DNA from: Cyanobium sp. ATX 6A2
GTDB lineage: Bacteria; Cyanobacteriota; Cyanobacteriia; PCC-6307; Cyanobiaceae
Direction of reading: 5' to 3'
DNA length: 64,000 nucleotides
Assembly (NCBI RefSeq): GCF_024346355.1
Contig: NZ_JAGQCU010000006.1
Span: 1 to 64,000 of the forward strand
Shown piece by piece: positions 9,547 to 19,746 of this stretch (within the stretch, counting starts at the first letter, position 1; each line of letters begins with the position of its first letter). Under the pieces are notes generated by a model that saw only the letters and a list, made by a program, of their open reading frames with translations, had not been told where the DNA came from and ran no database searches. A program made the translations under genes and the position numbers.

Positions 9547-10713
9547 ATGGGCCAACTCCGGCTGCGCTGGGATCACGTGCGTGACCTGGGCGTCAAGGAG
9601 TTCTGGAGCCTGGCCCGCGACCCTTTCCTGCTGGGCCTGATCCTGTTCGCCTTCACGGTGTCGGTGTTCGCCGGCACGAAGGTCTCGCCCGAAACGCTAC
9701 AGCACACCCCGATCGCCATCGTCGACGAAGACCGCTCCCAGCTCTCCACCCGTCTGCGCGACGCGTTTCTGCCCCCCTACTTCCAGGCGCCGCGGCTGGT
9801 GGACGCCAAGGAGATGGACCGCCGCCTGGATGCCGGCCTCGACAGCTTCGCCCTCCGCATCCCCCCGCACTTCCAGCGCGACCTGCTGGCCGGCCGCCAG
9901 CCGTCGCTGCAGCTGCAGGTGGATGCCACGCGCATGGGCCAGGCCTTCAGCGGCAGTGGCTACGTGCAGCGGATCGTGCAGGGGGAGGTGCGCGATTTCC
10001 AGGTGGAACGCCCAGGCGCCTGGCGCGCCCCCGGAGCGGTGGTCGCCGCCCCCACCGAAGCGGTGGAGCTGGTGATCCGGGCCCGCTTCAACCCGGAGCT
10101 GAGTCGGGTGTGGTTCGGCTCGATCATGCAGGTGATCAACCAGGTCACCCTGCTCTCGCTGCTGCTCACCGGCGCGGCCCTGCTGCGCGAGCGCGAGCGG
10201 GGCACGCTCGAGCATCTGTTGGTGATGCCCGTCACCCCCCTGGAAATCATGCTGGCCAAGGTGTGGTCGATGGGGCTGGTGGTGCTGCTGGCCGCAAGCG
10301 CCTCGCTGCTGCTGGTGGTGCAGGGACTGCTGCAGGTGCCGATCGCCGGCTCACTGCCCCTGTTCCTGGCGGGCACGTCGCTGCACCTCTTCGCCACCAC
10401 CTCCATGGGCATCTTTCTGGCCACGGTGGCCCGCTCGATGCCCCGCTTCGGCCTCACGTTGCTGATGGTGGTGCTGCCCCTGCAGATGCTTTCGGGGTCC
10501 ATCACCCCGCGAGAGAGCATGCCCGTGTGGGTGCAGCTGGCCATGCTGGTGGCACCCAACACCCATTACGTGATCCTGGGCCAGGGGATCCTCTACCGAT
10601 CCGCCGGGCTGGCCGCGGTGTGGCCACAGTTCATCTGGCTGGCCCTGATCGGCTCGGGGTTCTTTGGCCTCTCTCTGGCTCGCTTCCGGCGCACCCTCGG
10701 GGCCCTCAGCTGA
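9547..10713 (+). CDS. ABC-2 type permease (YhhJ-like)
   Basis: Inner-membrane permease of 388 aa, the third gene of the exporter operon. It has an N-terminal helix at about 28-45 (LLGLILFAFTVSVFAG), a long external domain, and about five helices from 190 to 380, including QVTLLSLLLTGAALLRERERGTLEHLLVMPVTP; the ERGTLE..L..P coupling motif is typical of ABC-2 permeases. It begins three bases after the stop of the ATPase/permease fusion. The predicted complex is a heterodimer of this protein with the C-terminal permease half of the fusion, driven by the two fused ATPase domains and docked to the HlyD adaptor. An outer-membrane TolC partner is not encoded nearby. Start ATG at 9547. Confidence 0.9.
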   Translation: MGQLRLRWDHVRDLGVKEFWSLARDPFLLGLILFAFTVSVFAGTKVSPETLQHTPIAIVDEDRSQLSTRLRDAFLPPYFQAPRLVDAKEMDRRLDAGLDSFALRIPPHFQRDLLAGRQPSLQLQVDATRMGQAFSGSGYVQRIVQGEVRDFQVERPGAWRAPGAVVAAPTEAVELVIRARFNPELSRVWFGSIMQVINQVTLLSLLLTGAALLRERERGTLEHLLVMPVTPLEIMLAKVWSMGLVVLLAASASLLLVVQGLLQVPIAGSLPLFLAGTSLHLFATTSMGIFLATVARSMPRFGLTLLMVVLPLQMLSGSITPRESMPVWVQLAMLVAPNTHYVILGQGILYRSAGLAAVWPQFIWLALIGSGFFGLSLARFRRTLGALS

Positions 10714-10796
10714 ACGCTCGTCAGCCTTGCACCACGGAGGATCGGCGCTGACTGAAGGCGAAGGCGGCTGCGGCTCCGGGGGCAGCGCGGAGAGGA

Positions 10797-11030
10797 TCAG
10801 GAACTCTTCTGGTAGAGCTGCTCGAGGCGCTCGCGGTTGAGATCCACAACCATCACCATTTCGCCCGGCTCGGGAGCCTCAGGGTGGCGCCGAGGGCCGT
10901 CGCTCTGAAAGCGGCGATCGGAGGGAGCACCCATCGGCTGGTTGGCCACGCGGAAGCCCTGGCTCATCAACGAGAAGGCCCCCACCAGCAGCAGCGCAAA
11001 ACAGACCAGATACAACGTGGTGAACAGCAT
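10797..11030 (-). CDS. DUF2973-like small membrane protein
   Basis: 77 residues: an N-terminal membrane helix (about 3-22, LFTTLYLVCFALLLVGAFS), a short basic linker and a conserved-looking C-terminal segment with VVDLNRERLEQLYQKS. This layout matches DUF2973, a family known to me only from cyanobacteria and usually placed among photosynthesis-related small proteins; the match is from memory. It is divergent from the small gene at 11208, and the 177-base region between them carries a GTTAC-type repeat. Function unknown. Confidence 0.65.
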   Translation of the reverse strand: MLFTTLYLVCFALLLVGAFSLMSQGFRVANQPMGAPSDRRFQSDGPRRHPEAPEPGEMVMVVDLNRERLEQLYQKSS

Positions 11031-11170
11031 GTGGGGGGATTTTCGGCGACTTCAACCCTAGTGTGACGAAGTGTTAACCGCGACCTGGAGACGCAGAGGT
11101 CCTGCGCCCCAGGCGCTTTCAGGACCGAATGGGGTCCCAGCTCAGCCTGAACCGCGCGAATGAGAGGCAG

Positions 11171-11188
11171 TGTTAACGTTCCGTAACA
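11171..11188. promoter_or_regulatory. possible HLR1-like (RpaB) element or operator
   Basis: The sequence TGTTAACGTTCCGTAACA is an imperfect inverted repeat, TGTTA-N8-TAACA. Read on the minus strand it contains GTTAC and GTTAA starting 10 bases apart, which is close to the direct-repeat spacing of the HLR1 site bound by the cyanobacterial high-light regulator RpaB, with one base differing in the second repeat. It sits 20 bases before the GTG/ATG region of the small gene at 11208 and upstream of the Hli gene. The assignment is an inference from pattern and context. Confidence 0.3.
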
Positions 11189-11207
11189 ACTCCTGCACGG
11201 ACCAGTC

Positions 11208-11411
11208 ATGACGGTCGGCGAACTCTTCCTCGAGTCCCTGTCATCGGGAGTGATCACTCCCGGCGAACTCAACTGGATCACGGCCCAGCAGCCCCGCTTC
11301 TCCCGGGTGGAGGAGGCCACCGCCCTGCGCCTGGGACGGCTGCTCGATCAGGGCGCCATCCAGCTGGGCTGCCGTCTGCCGGCGGCCAACACCCGCTTCA
11401 CAATCGCTTAA
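11208..11411 (+). CDS. small conserved-looking hypothetical protein, 67 aa
   Basis: Soluble small protein with a helical N-terminal part (VGELFLESLSSGVITPGELN) and an Arg/Leu-rich second half. No motif is recognised. The frame is GC-rich with third-position GC typical of its neighbours, and it is followed after 32 bases by the hli gene, so the two may be co-transcribed. A family of such short proteins occurs in picocyanobacteria, but I cannot name it. Start ATG at 11208, 20 bases after an HLR1-like repeat. Confidence 0.6.
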   Translation: MTVGELFLESLSSGVITPGELNWITAQQPRFSRVEEATALRLGRLLDQGAIQLGCRLPAANTRFTIA

Positions 11412-11443
11412 GATCTGATCACGTTTCTTAACGCGCTGAACCC

Positions 11444-11587
11444 ATGACTGACTCCACCTCCCGCTTTGGTTTCGTGGCCTTCGCTGAAACCTGGAACGGC
11501 CGCCTGGCCATGATGGGCTTCGTGATCGGTCTGGCCACCGAACTGCTCACCGGCCAGAGCATCCTCGGCCAGATCGGTCTGGGCTGA
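11444..11587 (+). CDS. hli: high-light-inducible protein (one-helix Hli/SCP)
   Basis: A 47-residue thylakoid membrane protein of the chlorophyll a/b-binding superfamily. It has the diagnostic helix with ETWNGRLAMMGFVIGLATE (residues 15-33), including the ExxNxRxAM chlorophyll-ligand pattern with Glu15, Asn18 and Arg20. Members bind chlorophyll and carotenoid, dissipate excess energy and protect chlorophyll-binding proteins during assembly; paired helices form dimers. It is too short for routine open-frame cut-offs. A strong intrinsic terminator follows at 11663, and a possible high-light element lies upstream at 11171. Confidence in family is high; the particular Hli subgroup is not resolved. 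Confidence 0.93.
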   Translation: MTDSTSRFGFVAFAETWNGRLAMMGFVIGLATELLTGQSILGQIGLG

Positions 11588-11662
11588 ACCGCTCTGGGCT
11601 GAAGCCCTCTGTGCTGAAGCGGCAGCTTCAAGGCTCGGGTGCAGCGGCATCCACCCTCACCG

Positions 11663-11689
11663 CCCCCGGCCTCCAGCCGGGGGTTTTTT
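11663..11689 (+). terminator. intrinsic terminator
   Basis: A perfect eight-base-pair GC stem (cccccggc / gccggggg) with loop ctcca is followed directly by six T residues. It ends transcription of the hli gene, and the carboxypeptidase start at 11769 lies beyond it. Confidence 0.9.
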
Positions 11690-11768
11690 GATGCCCTCAG
11701 AGCTCAGAGCTGAAGCCTCAGGCCACTGGTCTTCTGGCGATGCTGAGACAACCCTCCCTCCTCCGCCC

Positions 11769-13298
11769 ATGCCCGAGCAGCCAGCTGCCCTGGTGCGCCT
11801 GCAGCGGCACCTGCACCACACGCGCCTGCTGGGCTCCATCAGCAGCGCCCTCTACTACGACCAGAACACCGTGATGCCGGCCGGCGGGGCGGCCTGGCGG
11901 GGCGAGCAGCTGGCCCTGCTGGCCAGCCAGCTGCACGCGCGCCAGAGCAGCACGGAATACACCGATCTACTGGCCGCCGCCGAAAGCACGTTGCCCAGCG
12001 ATGCCCCGCCCCCCCTGCGGCGCAACCTGCAGCTGCTGCGGCTGGACCTGGAGCGGCAGCGCTGCCTCGATCCGGCCCTGGTGCAGGCTCTGGCCCTGGC
12101 CCAGTCGCGCGGCAATGCCCTCTGGCAGGAGGCCCGCCGCGCCGACGACTTCGCGGCCTTCGCGCCGGGCCTGAGCGAGCTGCTGCAGCTGCGCCGCGAG
12201 CAGGCCAGCCAGCTGGCGGCAGCCGAGCCGGTGGCCCGCAGCGTCTGGGAGATCCTGGCCCAGCCGTTCGAACCCGACATCAGCAAGGCCCAGCTGGATG
12301 CCCTGTTCACCCCGCTCAAGACCGTCCTTCCAAAGCTGCTGGAGCGGCTGGCCCCAGCCCCACCCCCTGGCGCTGCCGGCAGCACCGCGGAGCTGCCCGA
12401 AGAGCTGCAGGAACGCCTCTGCAGCCAGTTGCTGCAGAGCTGGGGCTACGACCCCAGCCGCTGTCAGCGCTCCCGCTCCGCCCATCCCTTCTCCTGCACC
12501 CTCGGTCCGGCCGACTACCGCATCACCACCCGGGTGGTGCCGGGCCAACCGTTCTCCGCTTTCCTGGCCACCGCCCACGAGTGGGGCCATTCCCTCTACG
12601 AACAGGGCCTGCCCCGTTCAGACGACCACTACTTCCCCTGGCCCCTGGGGGAGGCCACCTCGATGGGGGTGCATGAATCCCAGTCGCTGTTCTGGGAGTG
12701 CCGGGTGGCCCGGGGCCGCGCCTGCGCCGAGCGCTGGTATCCCCGCTTCCGCGATGGGCTGGGGGCCGACCCCTGGGGCAACGCGGCGCAGTTCTGGCGG
12801 CAGCTCAACCCCCTCCAGCCGGGGTTGATCCGCGTGGAGGCCGACGAACTCAGCTACGGCCTGCACATCGTGCTGCGCTACGAGCTGGAGCTGGCCCTGC
12901 TGGAGCAGGAGATGCCGGTGGCCGAGCTGCCCGCCGCCTGGAACCGGCGGATGCAGGAGCTGCTCGGCATCCAGCCAGCCAGCGACGCCGAGGGCTGCCT
13001 GCAGGACATCCACTGGGCCGAAGGTTTGTTCGGCTATTTCCCCTCCTACGCCCTGGGCCATCTGATCAGCGCCCAGCTGGCGGAGACGCTGGAGGCGGAG
13101 ATCGGAGCGATCGAAACCCTGGTGGCCGCTGGCGAAGAGGCGGTGCTGCAGGCCTGGCTGGCCCGCCACGTCTGGGGTCTGGGCCGCAGCGTCAACGGCG
13201 CCGAGCTGGTGGAGCGGGTGAGCGGCAGGCCCCTCAGCGCCGCCCCGTTCCTTGGCTACCTGGAGCACAAGATCGAGCGGCTGCTGGAAGCAGGTTGA
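11769..13298 (+). CDS. M32 family metallocarboxypeptidase (carboxypeptidase Taq)
   Basis: Zinc-dependent carboxypeptidase that trims peptides from the C-terminus in the cytoplasm. It is 509 aa from the ATG at 11769, the usual M32 length. The earlier in-frame ATG codons overlap the hli terminator and are rejected. Zinc and catalytic motifs are visible: HEWGH at residues 270-274, then GVHESQSLFWE (the third ligand region) about 30 residues later. Residues near the N-terminus (SALYYDQNTVMPAGG) match the family start. It lies 45 bases before ppa. No signal peptide. The role in picocyanobacteria is general peptide turnover. Confidence 0.92.
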   Translation: MPEQPAALVRLQRHLHHTRLLGSISSALYYDQNTVMPAGGAAWRGEQLALLASQLHARQSSTEYTDLLAAAESTLPSDAPPPLRRNLQLLRLDLERQRCLDPALVQALALAQSRGNALWQEARRADDFAAFAPGLSELLQLRREQASQLAAAEPVARSVWEILAQPFEPDISKAQLDALFTPLKTVLPKLLERLAPAPPPGAAGSTAELPEELQERLCSQLLQSWGYDPSRCQRSRSAHPFSCTLGPADYRITTRVVPGQPFSAFLATAHEWGHSLYEQGLPRSDDHYFPWPLGEATSMGVHESQSLFWECRVARGRACAERWYPRFRDGLGADPWGNAAQFWRQLNPLQPGLIRVEADELSYGLHIVLRYELELALLEQEMPVAELPAAWNRRMQELLGIQPASDAEGCLQDIHWAEGLFGYFPSYALGHLISAQLAETLEAEIGAIETLVAAGEEAVLQAWLARHVWGLGRSVNGAELVERVSGRPLSAAPFLGYLEHKIERLLEAG

Positions 13299-13343
13299 GC
13301 GGCGATGCCCTCCGTAGGATGCGCCCCGCCCGTCCAGCCCTTC

Positions 13344-13943
13344 ATGGCGAACATCGACCACGCCCCCAGCCGCACGATGCTCAACCTCCTGCACGTGCTG
13401 CCGGCCTTCGCCGATGAAGCTGAGCTGAGGCTGAACGCGATCGTGGAGCTCAACTCGATGACGATCAACAAATACGAGCTGATCACGGAAACTGGCCAGC
13501 TCAAGCTCGATCGGGTGGGCTACTCGTCGCTGGCCTACCCGTTTGCCTACGGCTGCATCCCCCGCACCTGGGACGAGGACGGCGACCCCCTCGACATCGA
13601 GATCGTGGGTGTGACCGAGCCCCTGATCCCCGGCTCCCTGGTGGAGGCCCGCATCATCGGCGTGATGAAGTTCGACGACGGCGGTGAAGTGGACGACAAG
13701 GTGATCGCCGTGCTGGCCGATGACAAGCGCATGGACCACATCACCAGCGCCTCCCAGCTGGGTGCGCATTGGCTGAAGGAAACCACCTACTACTGGGAGC
13801 ACTACAAAGACCTCAAGAAGCCAGGCACCTGCCGGGTGAACGGCTTCTTCGACGCCGAGGAGGCCGTGAAGGTGATCAAGGAGTGCGAGGCCCGCTACAA
13901 CAGCGAGATCGCCCCGAAACTGGTGAACGGCCCCAGCACCTGA
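13344..13943 (+). CDS. ppa: inorganic pyrophosphatase, family I
   Basis: Hydrolyses pyrophosphate to orthophosphate in the cytoplasm with Mg2+, pulling biosynthetic reactions forward. It is 199 aa from the ATG at 13344 (MANIDHAPS); the upstream in-frame ATG at 13305 is disfavoured by length. The catalytic set known from E. coli enzyme is present: NKYE (Lys29/Glu31 equivalents), YPFAYG, DEDGDPLD with all three aspartates, DDGGEVDDK (Asp97, Asp102, Lys104 equivalents) and HYKDLKK. This is therefore the catalytically complete copy; a second family I member at 32788 is altered. L,D-transpeptidase follows 26 bases downstream. Confidence 0.93.
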   Translation: MANIDHAPSRTMLNLLHVLPAFADEAELRLNAIVELNSMTINKYELITETGQLKLDRVGYSSLAYPFAYGCIPRTWDEDGDPLDIEIVGVTEPLIPGSLVEARIIGVMKFDDGGEVDDKVIAVLADDKRMDHITSASQLGAHWLKETTYYWEHYKDLKKPGTCRVNGFFDAEEAVKVIKECEARYNSEIAPKLVNGPST

Positions 13944-13969
13944 GCCGCTCCTCCACGCCCCCAACCGCC

Positions 13970-14557
13970 ATGGCTCCGCGCCCCATGCCAAACCCATCCC
14001 GTCGGCGCCGGCCAGTCCCCTGGCTGTTGGCAGCCCTGCTCGGCGGCGCGGCCCTCGCCTGCGGCGGCGCCCTGGCCTCCAGCGAGCCTGGCGTGGCGCC
14101 CCAGGAGATGGAGTCAGCTGCTACGGCCGTCACCCCCGGCCCACCGCCGGTGCTCACCCGCGAGATCGTGCTGGAGCTGGGCCGGCGCCAGATTTCCCTG
14201 GTGGAAGCCGGCACGGTGCTGGGCAGCTGGCCGGTGGCCATCGGCGACCCCCGCACCCCCACGCCCACCGGGCGTTTCACGGTGGAGAACAAGGTGGTGA
14301 ACCCCATCTACCAGAGCACCTCCAGCGGCAAGGTGAACAACAAGGTGGGCCCCCAGGCGCCCCTGGGCGATCGCTGGATCGGCTTCAAGCAGAGTGGCCT
14401 CAACCAGTTCGGCATCCACGGCACCCCGGATGCCTGGTCCTGGACTGTCACATCCCGGGCGGCGGTGTCCAACGGCTGCGTGCGCATGCTCACCCCGCAC
14501 GTGCGCCAGCTGTTCGATCAGGTGGAGGTGGGCACGCCCGTGGTCGTCAAACCCTGA
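13970..14557 (+). CDS. L,D-transpeptidase (YkuD domain), exported
   Basis: Forms or edits non-classical peptidoglycan cross-links in the periplasm. It is 195 aa from the ATG at 13970. Residues about 12-40 form an Arg-rich n-region and hydrophobic core (WLLAALLGGAALACGGALAS) typical of a signal peptide or lipoprotein signal. The YkuD domain follows at about 65-195. HGTP and SNGCVRM, with the catalytic Cys170, give the HxnSHGChR-type motif. Upstream alternatives run through the pyrophosphatase frame and are not credible. The position after ppa suggests shared transcription. Confidence 0.92.
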   Translation: MAPRPMPNPSRRRRPVPWLLAALLGGAALACGGALASSEPGVAPQEMESAATAVTPGPPPVLTREIVLELGRRQISLVEAGTVLGSWPVAIGDPRTPTPTGRFTVENKVVNPIYQSTSSGKVNNKVGPQAPLGDRWIGFKQSGLNQFGIHGTPDAWSWTVTSRAAVSNGCVRMLTPHVRQLFDQVEVGTPVVVKP

Positions 14558-14672
14558 TCAGCCGCGGATCAACGGCCAACCCGGAAGACTTTCTGCACTC
14601 TTCGGGCCCATGTGGTGCTAGGGATATCTTCATCCCCTAACTTGAGCACCCAACGCGCACCTCACCGCCGGC

Positions 14673-14894
14673 ATGGCCAGCGATCACGGCCACTTCGCCC
14701 ATCACTGCCAACACCAGGAGCTCCAGCACGAGGGTTCCACCACCCCCAGCACGGTGCTGAAGTGGTCGAGCGACGGTGAGCTCTCGGTGCTGGATCTGCA
14801 ACGGCTGGTGGACCGCCTGCAGCAGACCGATCCGGTGGCGGAGGCCCTGCTGCACGCCTCCCACTTCACTGCCCTCAATCCCGAGCCCTGCTGA
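14673..14894 (+). CDS. small hypothetical protein, 73 aa
   Basis: A His-rich N-terminus (HGHFAHHCQHQELQHEG) is followed by a helix with LSVLDLQRLVDRLQQTDPVAEALLHAS. The His/Cys clustering (His5, 7, 10, 11, 14 and Cys12) could bind metal, but this is only a composition-based remark. It converges with the ClC transporter gene and overlaps its 3' end by 20 bases. Not recognised as a named family, although its length and composition resemble short conserved picocyanobacterial proteins. Confidence 0.5.
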   Translation: MASDHGHFAHHCQHQELQHEGSTTPSTVLKWSSDGELSVLDLQRLVDRLQQTDPVAEALLHASHFTALNPEPC

Positions 14895-16968
14895 GGCGGC
14901 GGGCCAGGGCCCGGGCCAGGCCATCGCGACTGGCCAGACCACGCAATGCCGCCACCGGCAGCCCGGAGCCGGGAGGGCCCTGGGGCAGGGCCGGTGGATT
15001 CAGCCCCGGCAGCTCGAACACCGGCAACTGGCGCAGGCCGCTGGGGCGCAGCTGATCCTCGAGCCGGGCGAGCTGGCTGGCCAGCGGCAGCCACACCAGC
15101 TCGCTGCGCAGGCAGTCGATCAGCTGGATGTCGGCAAGAGCGCCGGTTTGGGCCTGCTCGCTGCGGGCGCTGAGCAGGCGCTGAAGGTCGGGCAGGGTCA
15201 CCAGGCCCACCACCCGGGCACCCTCGCTCACCAGCAGGCAGTGGCCCCGGGTGTCCAGCAACCGCTCCAGGGCGTCTGGGGCCGGGCAATCGGCCGGCAA
15301 CACCAACGGCTGCTCCGGGTCGAGGGCCTCCTCCAGCGGCACCGCGGCGAGCTGCCGGCGGCGGCGCTCCTCAGCCGTATCCGGCCCCAGCAGGCCGGGG
15401 TCGCTGAGGCCCTGCCGGCGCTCCACCAGGACGGCGCTGAGGCCGGCGGCGGCCATCAGCGGCAGCACGATGCGGATGTCGCGGGTGAGCTCGAACAGCA
15501 ACAGCAGGGCGGTGAGCGGTGCGCGGGCGCTGCCGGCGAGCACCGCCGCCATGCCCACCATCGCGTAGGCGGGCGGTTCCGCCACCGGCAGACCCAGTCC
15601 GCCGTCCCCCAGCAGCTGGCCGTAGCAGTTGCCCAGCACCGCCCCCAGCACCAGGGCCGGAGCGAAGCCTCCGCCCACGAAACCGGTGGCCGCACTGATC
15701 CCCGTGGCCAGCAGCTTGGCCCCCAGCAGCAGCAGCAACACCAGCAGCGGGACGCCGCCATCGCGGCCCAGCAGGGCCTCGATCGTGTCGTAGCCCACGC
15801 CCAGCACCTGCGGAAAGGCCAGGGCCACCACCCCCACGGCCGCTCCCCCCAGGGCCGTGCCAAGGCCGGGCGGCAGGTCTGCCAGCCAGCCCTGCAGGCG
15901 GGCGCTGCGGCCCAGGGCCAGGGTGTGGAGCAGCAGCAGCGACAGACCGCTGGCCAGCACACCGAGCCCGAGGTAAAGGGGCAGCTCAAGGGGAGAGCGC
16001 ACCTCGTAGGCCGGCAATCGCAGGATCGGCGCCTCGCCCAGCAGCAGCTGCACCACCAGGGTGGCACTCACCGCCGCCACCAGCACCGCGCGCAGGCTGG
16101 GACGGCCCTGGATCGTGCTGAAGCTGCCCTCAAAGGCGAAGAACACCCCAGCGATCGGGGCCTTGAAGCCGGCCGCAAGCCCGGCCGCCACCCCGGCGGC
16201 CACCAGGGCCTTCTGGCTCTGGGGAGGCAGGCGGGCACGCAGCGCCAGCCACAGACCAAGATTGCCACCGCTCTCCACGCTGGGGCCCTCCGGCCCCAGG
16301 GAGGCACCGCTGCCCAGGCTCAGCGAGGCCGCCAGCAGGCGCTGGAACGGCAACTGGGGTGCTGCAGGCACGGCCCCATCGGCCATGGCCATCAGGCTGG
16401 GAAGACCGGGCCCGGGATCGGTACGCCAGCGCCGCAACAGACCCACCGCCAGCCCACCCAGGCAGGGCACCACCACCACAGGCCACAGCTGCAGCCAGCG
16501 GGGCAGGCCGGCCAGCGGCGCGGGCGGCAGCTCAGCCGCGGGGGGCGGCGGCGGCAGGTAGCCCAGCCCGCCCAGTCCGATCTGCAACAGGGCCGTGAGC
16601 GGTGTCTGTTCGGGGAGTGATGGCAGTAGCGCGGGCGGCGTGGCGGGCGGCGGCGGCGGCAGCGGGGCGCGGCCGAGGCTCAGCAGACCCTCCACCAGCG
16701 GACCGAACAGGGCACTGTTGATCAGCCCCACCAGCTCGTGGAAGGCCACCACCGCAAGCCCGGTGAGCAAACCCACCAGGCCGGCCCAGGCCAACAGGCT
16801 CCACTGGAAGGGCACACTGCCGGGATCCCACTCCGCCAGGGGCGCCGACTGCAACTGCGGCGGCGGCTGGGGCTGCCGTTGGGGCTCAGGCCTGGGGCCG
16901 GACGCTGGCAAAGATCTCCTCCAGGATCTGGCCTGCCCCCTGCCCCCGCAGCCGCTGGGCGAGGGCAA
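14875..16968 (-). CDS. ClC family chloride channel/transporter with CBS domains
   Basis: Polytopic membrane protein with about ten membrane segments, moving chloride, probably as a H+/Cl- exchanger. The ClC filter elements are visible: [14 protein letters not shown] with the gating Glu, [13 protein letters not shown], and [16 protein letters not shown] (GGxFxP). About 150 C-terminal residues form a CBS pair ([20 protein letters not shown]). A notable Pro-rich insertion, [10 protein letters not shown] and YLPPPPP, lies in the first external loop, around residues 100-150. The start is uncertain: the first Met at 16968 overlaps hemC by 83 bases, and an internal TTG (LQSAPLAEW) or GTG (VPFQW) just after the hemC stop would give a shorter form. 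It is probably in an operon with hemC upstream. Confidence 0.9.
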   Translation of the reverse strand: MPSPSGCGGRGQARSWRRSLPASGPRPEPQRQPQPPPQLQSAPLAEWDPGSVPFQWSLLAWAGLVGLLTGLAVVAFHELVGLINSALFGPLVEGLLSLGRAPLPPPPPATPPALLPSLPEQTPLTALLQIGLGGLGYLPPPPPAAELPPAPLAGLPRWLQLWPVVVVPCLGGLAVGLLRRWRTDPGPGLPSLMAMADGAVPAAPQLPFQRLLAASLSLGSGASLGPEGPSVESGGNLGLWLALRARLPPQSQKALVAAGVAAGLAAGFKAPIAGVFFAFEGSFSTIQGRPSLRAVLVAAVSATLVVQLLLGEAPILRLPAYEVRSPLELPLYLGLGVLASGLSLLLLHTLALGRSARLQGWLADLPPGLGTALGGAAVGVVALAFPQVLGVGYDTIEALLGRDGGVPLLVLLLLLGAKLLATGISAATGFVGGGFAPALVLGAVLGNCYGQLLGDGGLGLPVAEPPAYAMVGMAAVLAGSARAPLTALLLLFELTRDIRIVLPLMAAAGLSAVLVERRQGLSDPGLLGPDTAEERRRRQLAAVPLEEALDPEQPLVLPADCPAPDALERLLDTRGHCLLVSEGARVVGLVTLPDLQRLLSARSEQAQTGALADIQLIDCLRSELVWLPLASQLARLEDQLRPSGLRQLPVFELPGLNPPALPQGPPGSGLPVAALRGLASRDGLARALARRLSRARD

Positions 16969-17848
16969 TGCCGAGAACCTCGGGATCCTCCTGGGGGCCG
17001 CGCACCTCGTCGCGCAGCAGGCGCAGGCCGTCCAGGCTGGCCACCATGCCTGTGAGAATCAGCTCACCGCTGTGATCGGGTTCGGCAAAGCGGGTGTTCA
17101 CGCCGATCGGCACCTGGCAACCACCCTCCAGCTCCCGCAGGAAGGCCCGCTCGGCCAGGCAGCGCCGGGCTGTGGGGGTGTGCTCCAGCACCTTGATCTG
17201 CTCCAGCACGGCCGTGTCGCCATCGCGGCACTCGATGCCCAGGGCCCCCTGACCCACGGCGTGCAGGGAGATGGAGGGGTCGATCAGCTCGTGGATGCGA
17301 TCACCCAGCCCCAGGCGCCCCAGCCCAGCGGCGGCCAGGATCAGGCAGTCGTACTCACCGCCATCCAGCTTCTCGAGCCGGGTGATCACGTTGCCGCGCA
17401 CATCCTTGAAGCTGAGGTGCGGGAAGTGATGGCGCAGCTGGGCCAGACGCCGCAGCGAGCTGGTGCCCACCACCGAGCCGGCGGGCAGGGTGGCCAGGGT
17501 CTTGTCGCTGTGTCTGGCATGCACCACCAGGGCATCGGCGGGATCCTCCCGCTCGGTGATGCAGCCGAGCATCAGGCCCTCGGGCAGGTTGGTGGGCAGG
17601 TCCTTGAGGCTGTGGACGGCAATGTCGGCCCGGTCCACCAGCATCTGGGCCTCCAGTTCCTTGGTGAACAGACCCTTGTCGCCGATCTTGGCCAGGGCCA
17701 CATCGAGGATCTTGTCGCCCTGGGTGGCCATGGCCTCGATCGAGATCTCCAGATCGGCATGGGCCCTGATCAGTTCGTCCCGCACCCAGTGGGTCTGCAC
17801 CATGGCCAACTGGCTGCGGCGGGAGGCAATGCGCAGGGTGGGGGCCAT
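16886..17848 (-). CDS. hemC: porphobilinogen deaminase (hydroxymethylbilane synthase)
   Basis: Polymerises four porphobilinogen molecules to hydroxymethylbilane in the heme/chlorophyll/bilin/cobalamin tetrapyrrole pathway in the cytoplasm. It is 320 aa, the normal length. The start [14 protein letters not shown], the [10 protein letters not shown] motif (about 149-158), ALGIE at 202-206 and the dipyrromethane-cofactor cysteine Cys244 in [11 protein letters not shown] are all present. The ATG at 17848 begins with MAPTLRIAS. It is followed on the same strand by the ClC gene and preceded after 60 bases by DUF1824 and sigA. Confidence 0.97.
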   Translation of the reverse strand: MAPTLRIASRRSQLAMVQTHWVRDELIRAHADLEISIEAMATQGDKILDVALAKIGDKGLFTKELEAQMLVDRADIAVHSLKDLPTNLPEGLMLGCITEREDPADALVVHARHSDKTLATLPAGSVVGTSSLRRLAQLRHHFPHLSFKDVRGNVITRLEKLDGGEYDCLILAAAGLGRLGLGDRIHELIDPSISLHAVGQGALGIECRDGDTAVLEQIKVLEHTPTARRCLAERAFLRELEGGCQVPIGVNTRFAEPDHSGELILTGMVASLDGLRLLRDEVRGPQEDPEVLGIALAQRLRGQGAGQILEEIFASVRPQA

Positions 17849-17908
17849 GGCAGGCAGTTCACAGCGGGTCAGCCTAAGGAGCCGCTTGCTCCCTCCCGGC
17901 CGCGGCTG

Positions 17909-18327
17909 TCACAAACCTGCGGCAGGGATCGCCTGGGCCTGGAGGGCGAACAGATCCAGCGGCAGCGGGCCCCAGGTGTCCTCGGCGGCCGGATCGACCG
18001 GGCTGTGGCCGGTGATCAGCAGTCCCTCCCCCAGGCCCGTCTCGCGGCGCAGCAGGAAGCGTCCGCTGCTCTGATTGCCCTTGAGAAACACAGGACCCTC
18101 AATGGCGGCAGGGTCCTCACAGGCCCCATCCAGCTCCAGGGGGGGCCAGTGCAGGGCTGCCTCCAGCTGCCGCAGACACTGCAGCGCAGCCGAGGCACTG
18201 GGGGCCATCACCCCCAGCGTGAACCACTCACAGCCACGCAGCCGTGAGCGCAGCTCGGCCAGCAGGGCAGTGCGGCCGGCTCCATCGAGCTCGGGAGCAC
18301 TGCGCAGACCGCGCAGTCCATCCAGGG

Positions 18328-18331
<4 letters not shown>
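17909..18331 (-). CDS. DUF1824 family protein
   Basis: 140 aa, soluble, belonging by recall to DUF1824, a cyanobacteria-limited family of unknown function. Visible features are [20 protein letters not shown] around 42-61, KGNQSSGRF and a C-terminal [14 protein letters not shown]. Its start overlaps the stop of sigA in ATGA (18328-18331), so the two are probably co-translated. The link to sigA is seen in sequence; whether it matters functionally is unknown. Confidence 0.8.

Positions 18332-19746
<1,415 letters not shown>

Noticed and set aside
14776-18247. Long plus-strand frames opposite clc and hemC
   Set aside because: Gln/His/Gly-rich antisense products of high-GC coding DNA without recognisable domains.
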